NCBI GenBank assembly: GCA_964645985.1 | Contig: CAZYCC010000013.1 | Location: 1 to 33,002, forward strand | Length of the DNA: 33,002 bases | Direction: 5' to 3' | From: CAZYCC01 sp964645985 | GTDB lineage: Bacteria; Bacillota; Clostridia; Oscillospirales; CAG-272 | Part shown: piece by piece, positions 6,249 through 13,737 of the stretch | Position numbering within the stretch: the stretch's first letter is position 1 | Layout of the letters: every line of letters starts with the position of its first letter | The notes under the pieces: generated by a model | What the model was told of the DNA's origin: nothing | What the model saw: only the letters and a program-made list of their open reading frames with translations | Databases searched by the model: none | Made by a program: the position numbers and the translations under genes

Positions 6249-7349
6249 ATGGGTCAGAAAGTCAATCCCCACGGGCTTCGCGTGGGTGTCATCAAGAACT
6301 GGGACTCCAGATGGTTCGCCTCGGATGAGACCTTCGGCGACACGCTGGTGTCCGACTACAACATCCGCAAATTCTTAAAGAAAAAGCTCTACGACGCGGG
6401 CATCCCGAAGATCGAGATCGAGCGGGCGCCCCGCCGCATAAAAATCAACATCTTCTGCGCGAAGCCTGGTCTTGTCATCGGGCACGGCGGCGAGGCAATC
6501 GACAAGCTGAAGGGCGAGATCGAGCGCATGATCGGCGACCCCAAGACGGTCGTTTCGCTCAACGTCGTCGAGATTCGCAACCCCGACCTCTCCTCGCAGC
6601 TTGTCGCGGAGAATATCGCTTTGCAGCTCGAGAAGCGCACCTCCTTCCGTCGCGCGATGAAGCAGGCGATCGGCCGCACAATGCGCGCCGGCGCCAAGGG
6701 CATCAAGGTCGCCTGCGGAGGGCGCTTAGGGGGCGCGGAGATCGCCCGCAGCGAGCATTACCACGAGGGCACAATCCCTTTGCAGACCCTGCGCGCCGAC
6801 ATCGACTACGGCTTTGCCGAAGCGAACACGACCTACGGCAAGATCGGCGTGAAGGTCTGGATTTTCAAGGGCGAGGTGATGCCCGACGTCAAGAAACATT
6901 TCACCACCTATACGCCCCGCGAGGAGTCGCCGAGAGGTGATCGGCGCGGCAGCCGCAGCGGCGGCGGAGACCGTCGCGGAGACCGCCGTGGAGATCGCCG
7001 CGGGGGCCGCGGTGGGGATCGCCGCGGGGGGGACCGCCCGGGCGGCGGCCGCTTCGGCGACCGCCCGCAGGGGCAAGGGCAGGGAGGCCGCTTCGGCGAT
7101 CGGCCCCCTCGCCCGCAGGGAGACCGCCCACAGGGTGACCGCCCGCAAGGCGAGCGCCGTTTCGACGGGCGCCCGGCCGGCGATCGTCCGCCGCGCCCGC
7201 AAGGGCAGGGCGAGCGTCGCTTTGACGGCAGATCCGCGGGCGATCGGCCGCCTCGGCCGCCTCGCGAGGGTGCGCGAGCGCGCGCTCCGCGCCCCGAGGG
7301 GAATAAACCCGCCGGAAATGGCGAAAATGCGGAAGGGGGAGAGAAATAA
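6249..7349 (+). CDS. rpsC: 30S ribosomal protein S3 with a long RG/GD-rich C-terminal tail
   Basis: S3 forms part of the mRNA entry channel with S4 and S5. Residues 1 to about 222 are an ordinary S3: start MGQKVNPHGLRVGVIKNWDS, a KH-type motif LVIGHGGEAIDKLK, RTSFRRAMKQAIGRTMRAGA, and KIGVKVWIFKGEVMP. Residues about 223-366 (bases about 6915-7346) are an extra, disordered-looking tail of about 144 residues built from DRRG, GGRFGDRP, GDRPQ and a twice-repeated ERRFDGRxAGDRPPRP unit. Most S3 proteins stop near 210-235 residues. The frame runs without a break from core to tail, so it is not a frameshift artefact by eye. rplP starts 3 nt after the stop. Confidence 0.96.
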   Translation: MGQKVNPHGLRVGVIKNWDSRWFASDETFGDTLVSDYNIRKFLKKKLYDAGIPKIEIERAPRRIKINIFCAKPGLVIGHGGEAIDKLKGEIERMIGDPKTVVSLNVVEIRNPDLSSQLVAENIALQLEKRTSFRRAMKQAIGRTMRAGAKGIKVACGGRLGGAEIARSEHYHEGTIPLQTLRADIDYGFAEANTTYGKIGVKVWIFKGEVMPDVKKHFTTYTPREESPRGDRRGSRSGGGDRRGDRRGDRRGGRGGDRRGGDRPGGGRFGDRPQGQGQGGRFGDRPPRPQGDRPQGDRPQGERRFDGRPAGDRPPRPQGQGERRFDGRSAGDRPPRPPREGARARAPRPEGNKPAGNGENAEGGEK

Positions 7350-7352
7350 GCT

Positions 7353-7835
7353 ATGTTAATGCCGAAAAGAGTCAAATACCGCCGCGTGCAGCGGGGCAGG
7401 ATGAAGGGCAAGGCGTCGAGGGGGACCGAGCTTGCCTACGGCAGCTACGGTCTTGTCGCACTCGAGCCCGCATGGATCTCAAGCGCGCAGATCGAGGCGG
7501 CGCGTATCGCGATGACCCGCTACATCAAGCGCGGTGGACAGGTCTGGATCAAAATCTTCCCGGATAAGCCGATCACCGAAAAGCCCGCCGAGACCCGCAT
7601 GGGCTCGGGCAAGGGCTCCCCGGAATACTGGGTCGCGGTGGTCAAGCCCGGGCGCGTACTCTTCGAGATGGACGGCGTGACCGAGGACGTGGCGAAAGAG
7701 GCAATGCGCCTCGCCGCTCACAAGCTCCCCATCAAGTGCAAGTTCATCGAGAAAGAGGGCGCGGCGGAGGCGTCTCTTGCCGCCGAGGCGGCGCGCGAGG
7801 ACTCCGATAACGGCGAGGAGGCGGTGAGCGGATGA
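7353..7835 (+). CDS. rplP: 50S ribosomal protein L16
   Basis: L16 helps place tRNA in the A site of the 50S subunit. The 160-residue protein starts MLMPKRVKYRRVQRGRMKG, as in the family, and has ALEPAWISSAQIEAARIAM, VWIKIFPDKPITEKPAETRM and GKGSPEYWVAVVKPG. The core ends near residue 134; about 26 extra residues rich in Ala and Glu follow (tail ends GEEAVSG), longer than most L16 proteins. The stop overlaps the rpmC start (ATGA, 7832-7835). Confidence 0.97.
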   Translation: MLMPKRVKYRRVQRGRMKGKASRGTELAYGSYGLVALEPAWISSAQIEAARIAMTRYIKRGGQVWIKIFPDKPITEKPAETRMGSGKGSPEYWVAVVKPGRVLFEMDGVTEDVAKEAMRLAAHKLPIKCKFIEKEGAAEASLAAEAAREDSDNGEEAVSG

Positions 7836-8044
7836 AAGCAAGCGAAATTCGCGCGATGAGCGGCGAGGATAGGCAAAAGAAGCTCGCCGAGCTCAAGGAA
7901 GAGCTGTTCAATCTGCGCTTCCAGCTCGCCATCAACCAGCTCGACAACCCCCACCGCATCGGGGAGGTGCGCCGCGACATCGCCCGCGTGATGACCGTCA
8001 TTCGCGAGGTGGATACCGCCTCCGGCGAGAATAAGTCCGCCTAA
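7832..8044 (+). CDS. rpmC: 50S ribosomal protein L29
   Basis: L29 is a small helical 50S protein beside L23 at the tunnel exit. The 70 residues are typical in length and show KKLAELKEELFNLRFQLAIN and the conserved NPHRIGEVRRDIARVMTVI. It overlaps rplP by 4 nt, implying coupled translation. A 131-nt GC-rich spacer with no visible gene separates it from rpsQ; normally the two are nearly contiguous. Confidence 0.96.
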   Translation: MKASEIRAMSGEDRQKKLAELKEELFNLRFQLAINQLDNPHRIGEVRRDIARVMTVIREVDTASGENKSA

Positions 8045-8175
8045 CGCGCCTCGCTTCGCGGCACGGATCGCGGCGAAACTCCGCCGCGCGCGCGGCGGAA
8101 GCCTCGCGGGGGATTTGACCCGCGCGGAGAAGGATCGCGGCAGCGCGATGGCGGCAGATATGCAAGGAAAGAACT

Positions 8176-8451
8176 ATGAGTGAACAAGTTGCACAGGCAA
8201 AACGGGGTCTGCGCAAGACGCGCACGGGCCTCGTGGTGAGCGACAAGATGGACAAAGCCGTCACGGTCGCCATCAAAGACAATGTCAAGCATCCGCTGTT
8301 CGGCAAGGTCATGCGCCGCACCATCAAGGTGCATGTGCGCGACGAAAAGAACGAGTGCGGCGTCGGCGACCGGGTGGAGATTATGGAAACCCGCCCGCAG
8401 TCAAAGACAATCCGCTGGCGCGTGACGCGCATTCTCGAGAAGGCGAAATAA
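8176..8451 (+). CDS. rpsQ: 30S ribosomal protein S17
   Basis: S17 is a primary 16S rRNA binder in the 30S body. The 91-residue protein has RKTRTGLVVSDKMDKAVTVA, the KVMRRTIKVHVRDEKNECGV strand pair, VGDRVEIMETRPQSKTIRWR and a VTRILEKAK ending. The ATG follows AAGGAAAGA. Length is slightly above E. coli S17 and normal for Bacillota. A 380-nt spacer separates it from rplN. Confidence 0.97.
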   Translation: MSEQVAQAKRGLRKTRTGLVVSDKMDKAVTVAIKDNVKHPLFGKVMRRTIKVHVRDEKNECGVGDRVEIMETRPQSKTIRWRVTRILEKAK

Positions 8452-8831
8452 CCGCTCACTCTCACGCGGCGATGGCGGCCTCGCGCGGACGCTCTCGCGA
8501 GGAGAAGGAGGGTGCGCCCGAGATAGGGCGAGCCTCACGGGAGGTTTCCCGAGGGGCACGCTCATCCCCGGATAAGCCGCGCCGCTCCCCTGCGAGATGC
8601 CGCGAGCGCTCGCTTCGCTATTGCGCGTCATCGCGCCGCGAGAACTGCGGAGTAGCGCCGGGGTTGCCCGGTAGCGCGGGACTTCGCGGGTCTTTGCGAG
8701 ATTTGCGGGGATTCGCCCTATCGCTTGCGCCCGCGCGGCGCGCACCGCCGCGGACGGCGGATTAGTCCCCGCTTCGGCGGGATCGCTCCACGAGGGGGCG
8801 GGGCGCCCTCGGATGACGGGAGGTAGAAAAA
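8452..8831 (+). other. rpsQ-rplN spacer, GC-rich, with two hairpins before rplN
   Basis: No gene is seen. Near the downstream end are a 6-bp stem with a CGGA loop (CCGCCG / CGGCGG, 8745-8760) and a 5-bp stem with a cUUCGg tetraloop (CCCGC / GCGGG, 8768-8781), some 40 nt before the rplN ribosome-binding site. The rest is rich in CGCGAG/CTCGCG words like the other spacers. Confidence 0.5.
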
Positions 8832-9200
8832 TTGGTACAGCAACAGAGTAGATTGAAGGTCGCCGACAACACCGGCGCGAAGGAGATCATGTGCATCCGG
8901 GTTCTCGGGGGCACCGGTCGCCGGTACGCGGGCGTGGGCGATGTCATCGTCGCCTGCGTGAAGAAGGCGGCGCCCGGGGGGCAGGCGAAAAAAGGCGAGG
9001 TCGTGCGGGCGGTCGTCGTGCGCACGGTCGCGGGGGTCCGCCGCCCGGACGGCAGCACAGTGCGCTTCGATGAGAACGCCGCCGTGCTCATCAAAGAAGA
9101 CAAAAACCCGCGCGGCACCCGCATCTTCGGGCCTGTCGCGCGCGAGCTGCGCGAGAGGGACTACCTGAAGATTCTCTCGCTCGCGCCCGAGGTCGTGTAA
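8832..9200 (+). CDS. rplN: 50S ribosomal protein L14
   Basis: L14 lies at the subunit interface and contacts 16S rRNA. The 122-residue protein is full length and starts at TTG 8832 behind GGGAGGT: MVQQQSRLKVADNTGAKEIM matches the family start (M-I-Q-x-x-S-R-L-K-V-A-D-N). Further signatures are GGTGRRYAGVGDVIVACVK, KAAPGGQAKKGEVVRAVVVR and IFGPVARELRE. There is no in-frame ATG that fits. rplX follows after 15 nt. Confidence 0.96.
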   Translation: MVQQQSRLKVADNTGAKEIMCIRVLGGTGRRYAGVGDVIVACVKKAAPGGQAKKGEVVRAVVVRTVAGVRRPDGSTVRFDENAAVLIKEDKNPRGTRIFGPVARELRERDYLKILSLAPEVV

Positions 9201-9215
9201 AGGAGGGGTATCGCG

Positions 9216-9560
9216 ATGAAAATGCAAATCAAAACCGGCGATACGGTGATCCTGCGCACCGGCGACTACAAGGACAAATACGAAAAGTCGGGCAGCGGCA
9301 GCGCGCGCAAGACCGGCAAGGTGATCGAGGTCTCCCCCAAGGAGGGGAAGGTCATCGTCTCGGGAATCGGGCAGGTCAGCAAGCACGTCAAACCCCGCCG
9401 CGAGGGCGAGCAGGGCGGCATCGTTACGGCGGAGAGCGCGATCTACGCCTCCAAAGTGCAGCTCTACTGCCCCTCCTGCAAAAAGGGCGTGCGCGTCGGC
9501 TACAAGCTCGAGAACGGCAAGAAAACGCGCGTTTGCCGCAAGTGCGGCAAGGAAATTTGA
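9216..9560 (+). CDS. rplX: 50S ribosomal protein L24, zinc-binding form
   Basis: L24 initiates 50S assembly and is placed near the tunnel exit. The 114-residue protein has an N-terminal KOW segment (KTGDTVILRTGDYKDK, then KTGKVIEVSPKEGKVIVSGI) and a C-terminal zinc ribbon with Cys 85, 88, 107 and 110 (CPSC and CRKC). A GGAGGGG site precedes the ATG; a second Met at codon 3 is a less likely start. rplE follows after 10 nt. Confidence 0.97.
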   Translation: MKMQIKTGDTVILRTGDYKDKYEKSGSGSARKTGKVIEVSPKEGKVIVSGIGQVSKHVKPRREGEQGGIVTAESAIYASKVQLYCPSCKKGVRVGYKLENGKKTRVCRKCGKEI

Positions 9561-9570
9561 GGAGGATCCG

Positions 9571-10113
9571 ATGTCTGCGAGATTGAAAGAAACCTACAAA
9601 GTCGACATCGCGCCCGCCTTGCAAAAGAAATTCGCCTATAAGAGCGTGATGCAGATCCCGCGCCTCGATAAAGTCGTCATTAACGTCGGTGTCGGCGACG
9701 CGAAGGAGAACTCCAAGGCGATTGACAGCGTCATCGAGGACATCACGACCATCGCGGGGCAACGGGCGGTGCCCACCTACGCGAAAAAGTCGGTGGCGAA
9801 CTTTAAGGTGCGCCAAGGGATGAAAATCGGCGTCAAGGTGACGCTGCGCGGCGAGCGGATGTACGAGTTCGTCGACAAGCTCTTCACCTTTGCCCTGCCG
9901 CGCGTGCGCGACTTCAAGGGCATTAACCCCAACGCCTTCGATGGGCGCGGCAACTACGCCCTCGGGTTAAAAGAGCAGCTGATCTTCCCCGAGATAGACT
10001 ACGACAAGGTCGAGCGCGTGCGCGGAATGGACATCGCCTTCGTGACGACCGCCCGCACCGACGAGGAAGCGCGCGAGCTGCTCACACTGATGGGCGCTCC
10101 CTTCGCGCGCTAA
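9571..10113 (+). CDS. rplE: 50S ribosomal protein L5
   Basis: L5 binds 5S rRNA and forms a subunit bridge with S13. The 180-residue protein is the usual Gram-positive length and shows VMQIPRLDKVVINVGVGDAK, the YAKKSVANFKVRQGMKIGVK segment, LPRVRDFKGINPNAFDGRGN and an EIDYDKVERVRGMDIAFVTT ending region. AGGAGG lies just before the ATG. A 221-nt spacer containing an 18-bp palindrome follows before rpsN. Confidence 0.97.
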   Translation: MSARLKETYKVDIAPALQKKFAYKSVMQIPRLDKVVINVGVGDAKENSKAIDSVIEDITTIAGQRAVPTYAKKSVANFKVRQGMKIGVKVTLRGERMYEFVDKLFTFALPRVRDFKGINPNAFDGRGNYALGLKEQLIFPEIDYDKVERVRGMDIAFVTTARTDEEARELLTLMGAPFAR

Positions 10114-10142
10114 GAGCGGCGATAGCGCGGCACGCGCGAGAA

Positions 10143-10160
10143 GGGGGGCTATAGCCCCCC
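10143..10160. repeat. Perfect 18-bp palindrome in the rplE-rpsN spacer
   Basis: GGGGGGCTATAGCCCCCC is fully self-complementary. It could be a hairpin or a dimer binding site. No T-run follows on either strand, so it does not look like an intrinsic terminator. It lies 30 nt after the rplE stop codon. Confidence 0.6.
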
Positions 10161-10334
10161 GCAAAAGCCCGCGCGCCCGCCCTCCCCGGCAAATTGCCGC
10201 GAGGAACAGTGCGGATCGCGCGAGCGTCCGCTCTCACCTCGCCGCGCCAAGGTCGGCGCGATCGTTCCCCGCGCGGACGGCAAAACCCCCGAGGCGTCAC
10301 TCATCCCACTATTTTTGAAGGAGACATCGAGATT

Positions 10335-10520
10335 ATGGCAAAGACAGCGATGATCTTGAAGCAGCAGCGCAAGCCGAAATACAGCACGCGCGCCTATAAC
10401 CGCTGCAAAATCTGCGGGCGTCCCCACGCCTATATGCGCAAGTACGGCATCTGCCGCATTTGCTTCCGCAACCTCGCCTACAAGGGCGAGATTCCCGGCA
10501 TCAAAAAGGCAAGCTGGTAA
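10335..10520 (+). CDS. rpsN: 30S ribosomal protein S14, zinc-type
   Basis: S14 completes the 30S head. The 61-residue protein is the short zinc-dependent form, with Cys 24, 27, 40 and 43 (CKIC and CRIC) and the GRPHAYMRKYGICR signature, ending GEIPGIKKASW. The ATG follows TGAAGGAGA; in-frame upstream extension enters the spacer and lacks similarity. It has 221-nt and 322-nt spacers on either side, unusual for this gene. Confidence 0.97.
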   Translation: MAKTAMILKQQRKPKYSTRAYNRCKICGRPHAYMRKYGICRICFRNLAYKGEIPGIKKASW

Positions 10521-10842
10521 GCCGCGAGGCTCCCGCGCGGCCGGTCGGCATTTCCCGATACCGCCGCGCCCTCGCCCCAATCCCATCGCCCTCGGGCGAT
10601 CTCCCCGACCGGTAAGAAAGCGCGCAGAGCGAGCGCGCCCGCAAAGGCGATGCCGCGAGAACTCTCCCGCCGCGTGACGCCTCGCGCGAGAGCGCCGGAC
10701 CCCGCGACATTGCGCTGTACCAAGCGCGCATGAGTGCGCAGGACCCCGCGATATTGCGCCTGGCTCTTCCCGCTTTAACCGCCGGTTCGCGGCCGCTTTC
10801 GCGGCGGCAAGATGGAAAAACCTTGCACAAAGGAGAACAAGT
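10521..10842 (+). other. rpsN-rpsH spacer with a 19-bp direct repeat
   Basis: No gene is recognisable. GGACCCCGCG[A][C/T]ATTGCGC occurs at 10697-10715 and 10741-10759, 18 of 19 bases identical and 44 bp apart. The final 30 nt are AT-richer and carry the AAAGGAG ribosome-binding site for rpsH. Confidence 0.55.
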
Positions 10843-11238
10843 ATGCAGATTTCGGATGTGATTGCGGATATGCTGACCAGAATCCGCAACGCAAATAACG
10901 CTAAGCACGAAACGGTCGACATCCCAAGCTCCAACCTCAAAAAGTCCATCGCGCAAATTTTGGTGGACGAGGGATACGTCAGCTCCTATCAGGTGGTCAA
11001 CAACGGCAGCCAAGGAGTTTTGCGCATCACCCTCAAATATAAGGGCAAGGAGAAGGTGATCAAAGGACTCAAGCGCGTCTCTAAGCCGGGGCTTCGCATT
11101 TACTCCGGCTGCGAGGATATGCCCCGCGTCATGGGCGGTCTCGGCATCGCGATCGTCTCCACCTCGAAGGGGATTATGACCGATAAGCAGGCGCGCCGCG
11201 AAAATGTCGGCGGCGAGATTCTCGCCTTCGTGTGGTAA
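10843..11238 (+). CDS. rpsH: 30S ribosomal protein S8
   Basis: S8 binds 16S rRNA helix 21 and, in E. coli, represses the spc operon. The 131-residue protein has DVIADMLTRIRNANNAKHET, KKSIAQILVDEGYVSSYQVV, LKRVSKPGLRIYSG and a GLGIAIVSTSKGIMTDKQAR ending typical of the family. Length is normal. rplF follows after 12 nt with AAGGAGGGCGAGG between. Confidence 0.97.
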   Translation: MQISDVIADMLTRIRNANNAKHETVDIPSSNLKKSIAQILVDEGYVSSYQVVNNGSQGVLRITLKYKGKEKVIKGLKRVSKPGLRIYSGCEDMPRVMGGLGIAIVSTSKGIMTDKQARRENVGGEILAFVW

Positions 11239-11250
11239 GGAGGGCGAGGA

Positions 11251-11811
11251 ATGTCCAGAATCGGCAAGAAACCCATTCCGCTCCCCGCGGGAGTGGATGT
11301 GCAAATCGGCGAGGGCAACCTCGTCACGGTGAAGGGCCCGAAGGGCACCCTCACGCAGGCGCTCAGCCCGAAAATGACCATTGCGCGGGAGGGGCAGGTC
11401 CTCACCGTCACCCGCCCAAACGATGAGCGCGAGAACCGCGCGCTCCACGGGCTCACGCGATCGCTTCTGCATAATATGGTCGTCGGCGTGACCGAAGGCT
11501 TCACGAAGAAGCTCGAGATCGTCGGCACCGGCTACCGCGCAGTCAAGCAAGGCAAAACCTTGCAGCTCTATATCGGCTACTCGCAGGTGAACGGTCAGCC
11601 CCAGGCGAAATATTGTCTTACCGAGGGCGACGGTATCACCTTCGATGTGCCCGACTCGAACACGATTATCGTGAACGGCGCCGACAAGCAGAAGGTCGGC
11701 GAAATCGCCGCGCAAATCCGCGCCAAGCGTCCGCCCGAGCCCTATCTTGGCAAGGGAATCAAGTACGCGGGCGAGACCATCCGCCGCAAGGCGGGCAAGA
11801 CCGCGAAGTAA
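11251..11811 (+). CDS. rplF: 50S ribosomal protein L6
   Basis: L6 lies near the factor-binding centre and sarcin-ricin loop. The 186-residue protein begins MSRIGKKPIPLPAGVDVQI and has LHGLTRSLLHNMVVGVTEGF, EIVGTGYRAVKQGKTLQL, and the C-terminal signature RPPEPYLGKGIKYAGETI. Both L6 domains are present and length is normal. Confidence 0.97.
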   Translation: MSRIGKKPIPLPAGVDVQIGEGNLVTVKGPKGTLTQALSPKMTIAREGQVLTVTRPNDERENRALHGLTRSLLHNMVVGVTEGFTKKLEIVGTGYRAVKQGKTLQLYIGYSQVNGQPQAKYCLTEGDGITFDVPDSNTIIVNGADKQKVGEIAAQIRAKRPPEPYLGKGIKYAGETIRRKAGKTAK

Positions 11812-11826
11812 AGGGAGGTGTGGAGT

Positions 11827-12186
11827 ATGGTCACGAAAAAAGACGCCAACAAGCGCCGCAAAAAGCGCGCCGCGCGCGTGCGGGCGAAGATCCGCGGGAC
11901 GGCGGAGCGCCCGCGCCTCTCGGTTTACCGCTCCGAGAACCACATCAGCGCCCAAGTTATCGACGATGACGCGGGCGTCACCCTTTGCAGCGCGACATCG
12001 AAAGAGAAATCCTTCGCCGGCAAGGGCGGTAACAAGGACGCCGCCCGCAAGGTCGGGGAACTTCTCGCCTCCCGCGCCGCCGAGAAAGGCATTACCACGG
12101 TCGTCTTCGACCGCAGCGGATATTTGTACCACGGGAGAGTCGCCTCTCTCGCCGATGGCGCCCGCGAGGGCGGACTGAAGTTCTGA
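11827..12186 (+). CDS. rplR: 50S ribosomal protein L18
   Basis: L18 carries 5S rRNA with L5. The 119-residue protein shows a basic N-terminus (KRRKKRAARVRAKIRGTAER), PRLSVYRSENHISAQVIDD, and FDRSGYLYHGRVASLADGAR with the GLKF ending. ATG 11827 lies 9 nt after AAGGGAGG; an in-frame GTG at 11818 overlaps that site and is unlikely. Confidence 0.96.
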   Translation: MVTKKDANKRRKKRAARVRAKIRGTAERPRLSVYRSENHISAQVIDDDAGVTLCSATSKEKSFAGKGGNKDAARKVGELLASRAAEKGITTVVFDRSGYLYHGRVASLADGAREGGLKF

Positions 12187-12198
12187 TAGGAGACACCG

Positions 12199-12729
12199 AT
12201 GGCAGGACAGAGAAACAGCAGAGACAGAGACAGAAAAGCCGAGAGCGAGGAGAACGAGCTGCAGGAAAAGCTCGTCTCGCTCAACCGCGTCAGTAAGACG
12301 GTCAAGGGCGGCCGCATTGCCCGCTTCGCCGCGATTATGGTGGTGGGCGATGGCGCGGGGCACGTCGGCTACGGTCTCGGCAAGGCGGCGGAGGTGCCCG
12401 AGGCGATTCGCAAAGGCATCGAGGACGCGAAAAAGAATATGATCACGGTCTCCCTGCGCGGCGACACTATCCCGCACGAGGTGATCGGCAAGTTCGGCGC
12501 GGGGCAGGTTCTCCTCAAGCCCGCTCCCGCAGGTACCGGCATCATCGCGGGCGGCACTGTGCGCGCGGTCGTTGAGGCGGCGGGCATCAAGAACATCCGC
12601 ACGAAGTGCCTGCGCTCAGACAACCCGACCAATGTCGTCAAGGCGACCTTTGAGGGGCTGCGCTCGCTGCGCACCGCCGAGCAGGTCGCGCGCATTCGCG
12701 ACAAAGAAGTCGCGCAAGTTAAGGCATAA
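12199..12729 (+). CDS. rpsE: 30S ribosomal protein S5
   Basis: S5 lies at the mRNA entry with S3 and S4 and affects decoding fidelity. The 176-residue protein has a charged N-terminal lead of about 20 residues, then LQEKLVSLNRVSKTVKGGRI, the S5 RNA-binding signature VVGDGAGHVGYGLGKAAEVP, PHEVIGKFGAGQVLLKPAPA and RAVVEAAGIKNIRTKCLRSD. Length is normal for Bacillota. Spacing on both sides is 12 nt. Confidence 0.97.
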   Translation: MAGQRNSRDRDRKAESEENELQEKLVSLNRVSKTVKGGRIARFAAIMVVGDGAGHVGYGLGKAAEVPEAIRKGIEDAKKNMITVSLRGDTIPHEVIGKFGAGQVLLKPAPAGTGIIAGGTVRAVVEAAGIKNIRTKCLRSDNPTNVVKATFEGLRSLRTAEQVARIRDKEVAQVKA

Positions 12730-12741
12730 GGGGGTGGCGGT

Positions 12742-12924
12742 ATGGCAAAATTGAAAATCACGCTGACGCGCAGCCTCATCGCGACGCTGCCCGCCCAGCG
12801 CGCGACCGCCGCGTCGCTCGGTCTGCGCAAGATTGGCGACAGCACCTTCCAGCAGGATAACCCCGCCGTGCGCGGCAAAATCCGCGCGATCTCCCACCTC
12901 ATCCGCGTGGAGGAGGAGGGATAA
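12742..12924 (+). CDS. rpmD: 50S ribosomal protein L30
   Basis: L30 is a small 50S protein on the solvent side. The 60 residues match the bacterial short form: KLKITLTRSLIATLPAQRAT, SLGLRKIGDSTFQQDNPAVR and a KIRAISHLIRVEE end. GGGGGTGG precedes the ATG. The long spacer with an assembly gap follows. Confidence 0.95.
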   Translation: MAKLKITLTRSLIATLPAQRATAASLGLRKIGDSTFQQDNPAVRGKIRAISHLIRVEEEG

Positions 12925-13737
12925 CCCCGCGGCAGGCTACGCCACCGAAGTTGCCACTGTGCCCTGTGACCCCGGCGATCGGACAAAGCCGGTCACAAGG
13001 ACCTCGCGGGTGCGATCCCCGGCGCGGGAACATCGCGCGCCGCCATCTCGCGGCGGGAAACTGCGCTCCGCAGATACCCGCCCCCGGGAAAGTATCCCTC
13101 GCGCAGGGAAGAGGATCGCGCGCAAGCGCCCTCTTCCGCCCCGCGCAGCGCCGCTTTGCACCGGCAGCGCTACGCCGCGATTCCACTATCGCGGCGCCGC
13201 CGCCGCTTGAACCACGCCCGCGCCCCGACATCGTCCCCAATGAGTGCCAGAGCGCGGCTCCCCGGGTATCGCGCGGAGGTGGGCAAACGAACGTTTCCTC
13301 TCCGCGCGATGAGGCGCGGTATCCCGCAACGCCTCGCGCAGCGGCACCCCGCCGTGCGCTGCGTGGGTGATAACCCCGCGCGGGGCATTCGCCTACCGCG
13401 AGGTCTTCGCGGGCGCGCTCCCCTCACGGGCGCGCGGTCTCTCTTGCGAGAACTTGCCCCTGCGCGCCCCCGCGCGGTTCGCGAGCGTAAATNNNNNNNN
13501 NNNNNNNNNNNNNNNNNNNNNNNNNNNNNNNNNNNNNNNNNNNNNNNNNNNNNNNNNNNNNNNNNNNNNNNNNNNNNNNNNNNNNNNNNNNNCCTGCGCG
13601 CCCCCGCGCGGTTCGCGAGCGTAAATCGAAGCGGGTACCCGCGAGGCTCACGCGCGAGATCGCGCCGCAGCGCGCTCGCAGCGCCTCGCGCACTGAATTT
13701 TGACTATTCTCTCCTATCGACAAAGGAGGTTTGCGTT
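12925..13737 (+). other. rpmD-rplO spacer containing a 100-N scaffold gap
   Basis: Positions 13493-13592 are exactly 100 Ns. The 34 bp before the gap (13459-13492) are identical to the 34 bp after it (13593-13626), so the two contigs probably overlap and the true spacer may be near 679 nt. The remaining sequence is GC-rich with CGCGAG-type words and no recognisable gene. The last 40 nt are AT-richer and hold AAAGGAGG for rplO. Confidence 0.85.

Noticed and set aside
4629..6272. 547-codon minus-strand frame antisense to rplW, rplB, rpsS and rplV
   Set aside because: A shadow of GC-rich ribosomal genes; low-complexity Ala/Arg/His composition, no motif.
7353..7835. Frameshift as the cause of the extra L16 and S3 tails
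   Set aside because: Reading frames are continuous, the downstream genes start at normal distances, and the tails have biased but consistent codon content.
10501..12477. 658-codon minus-strand frame antisense to rpsH, rplF, rplR and rpsE
   Set aside because: Antisense shadow of conserved ribosomal genes, no ribosome-binding site or recognisable domain.
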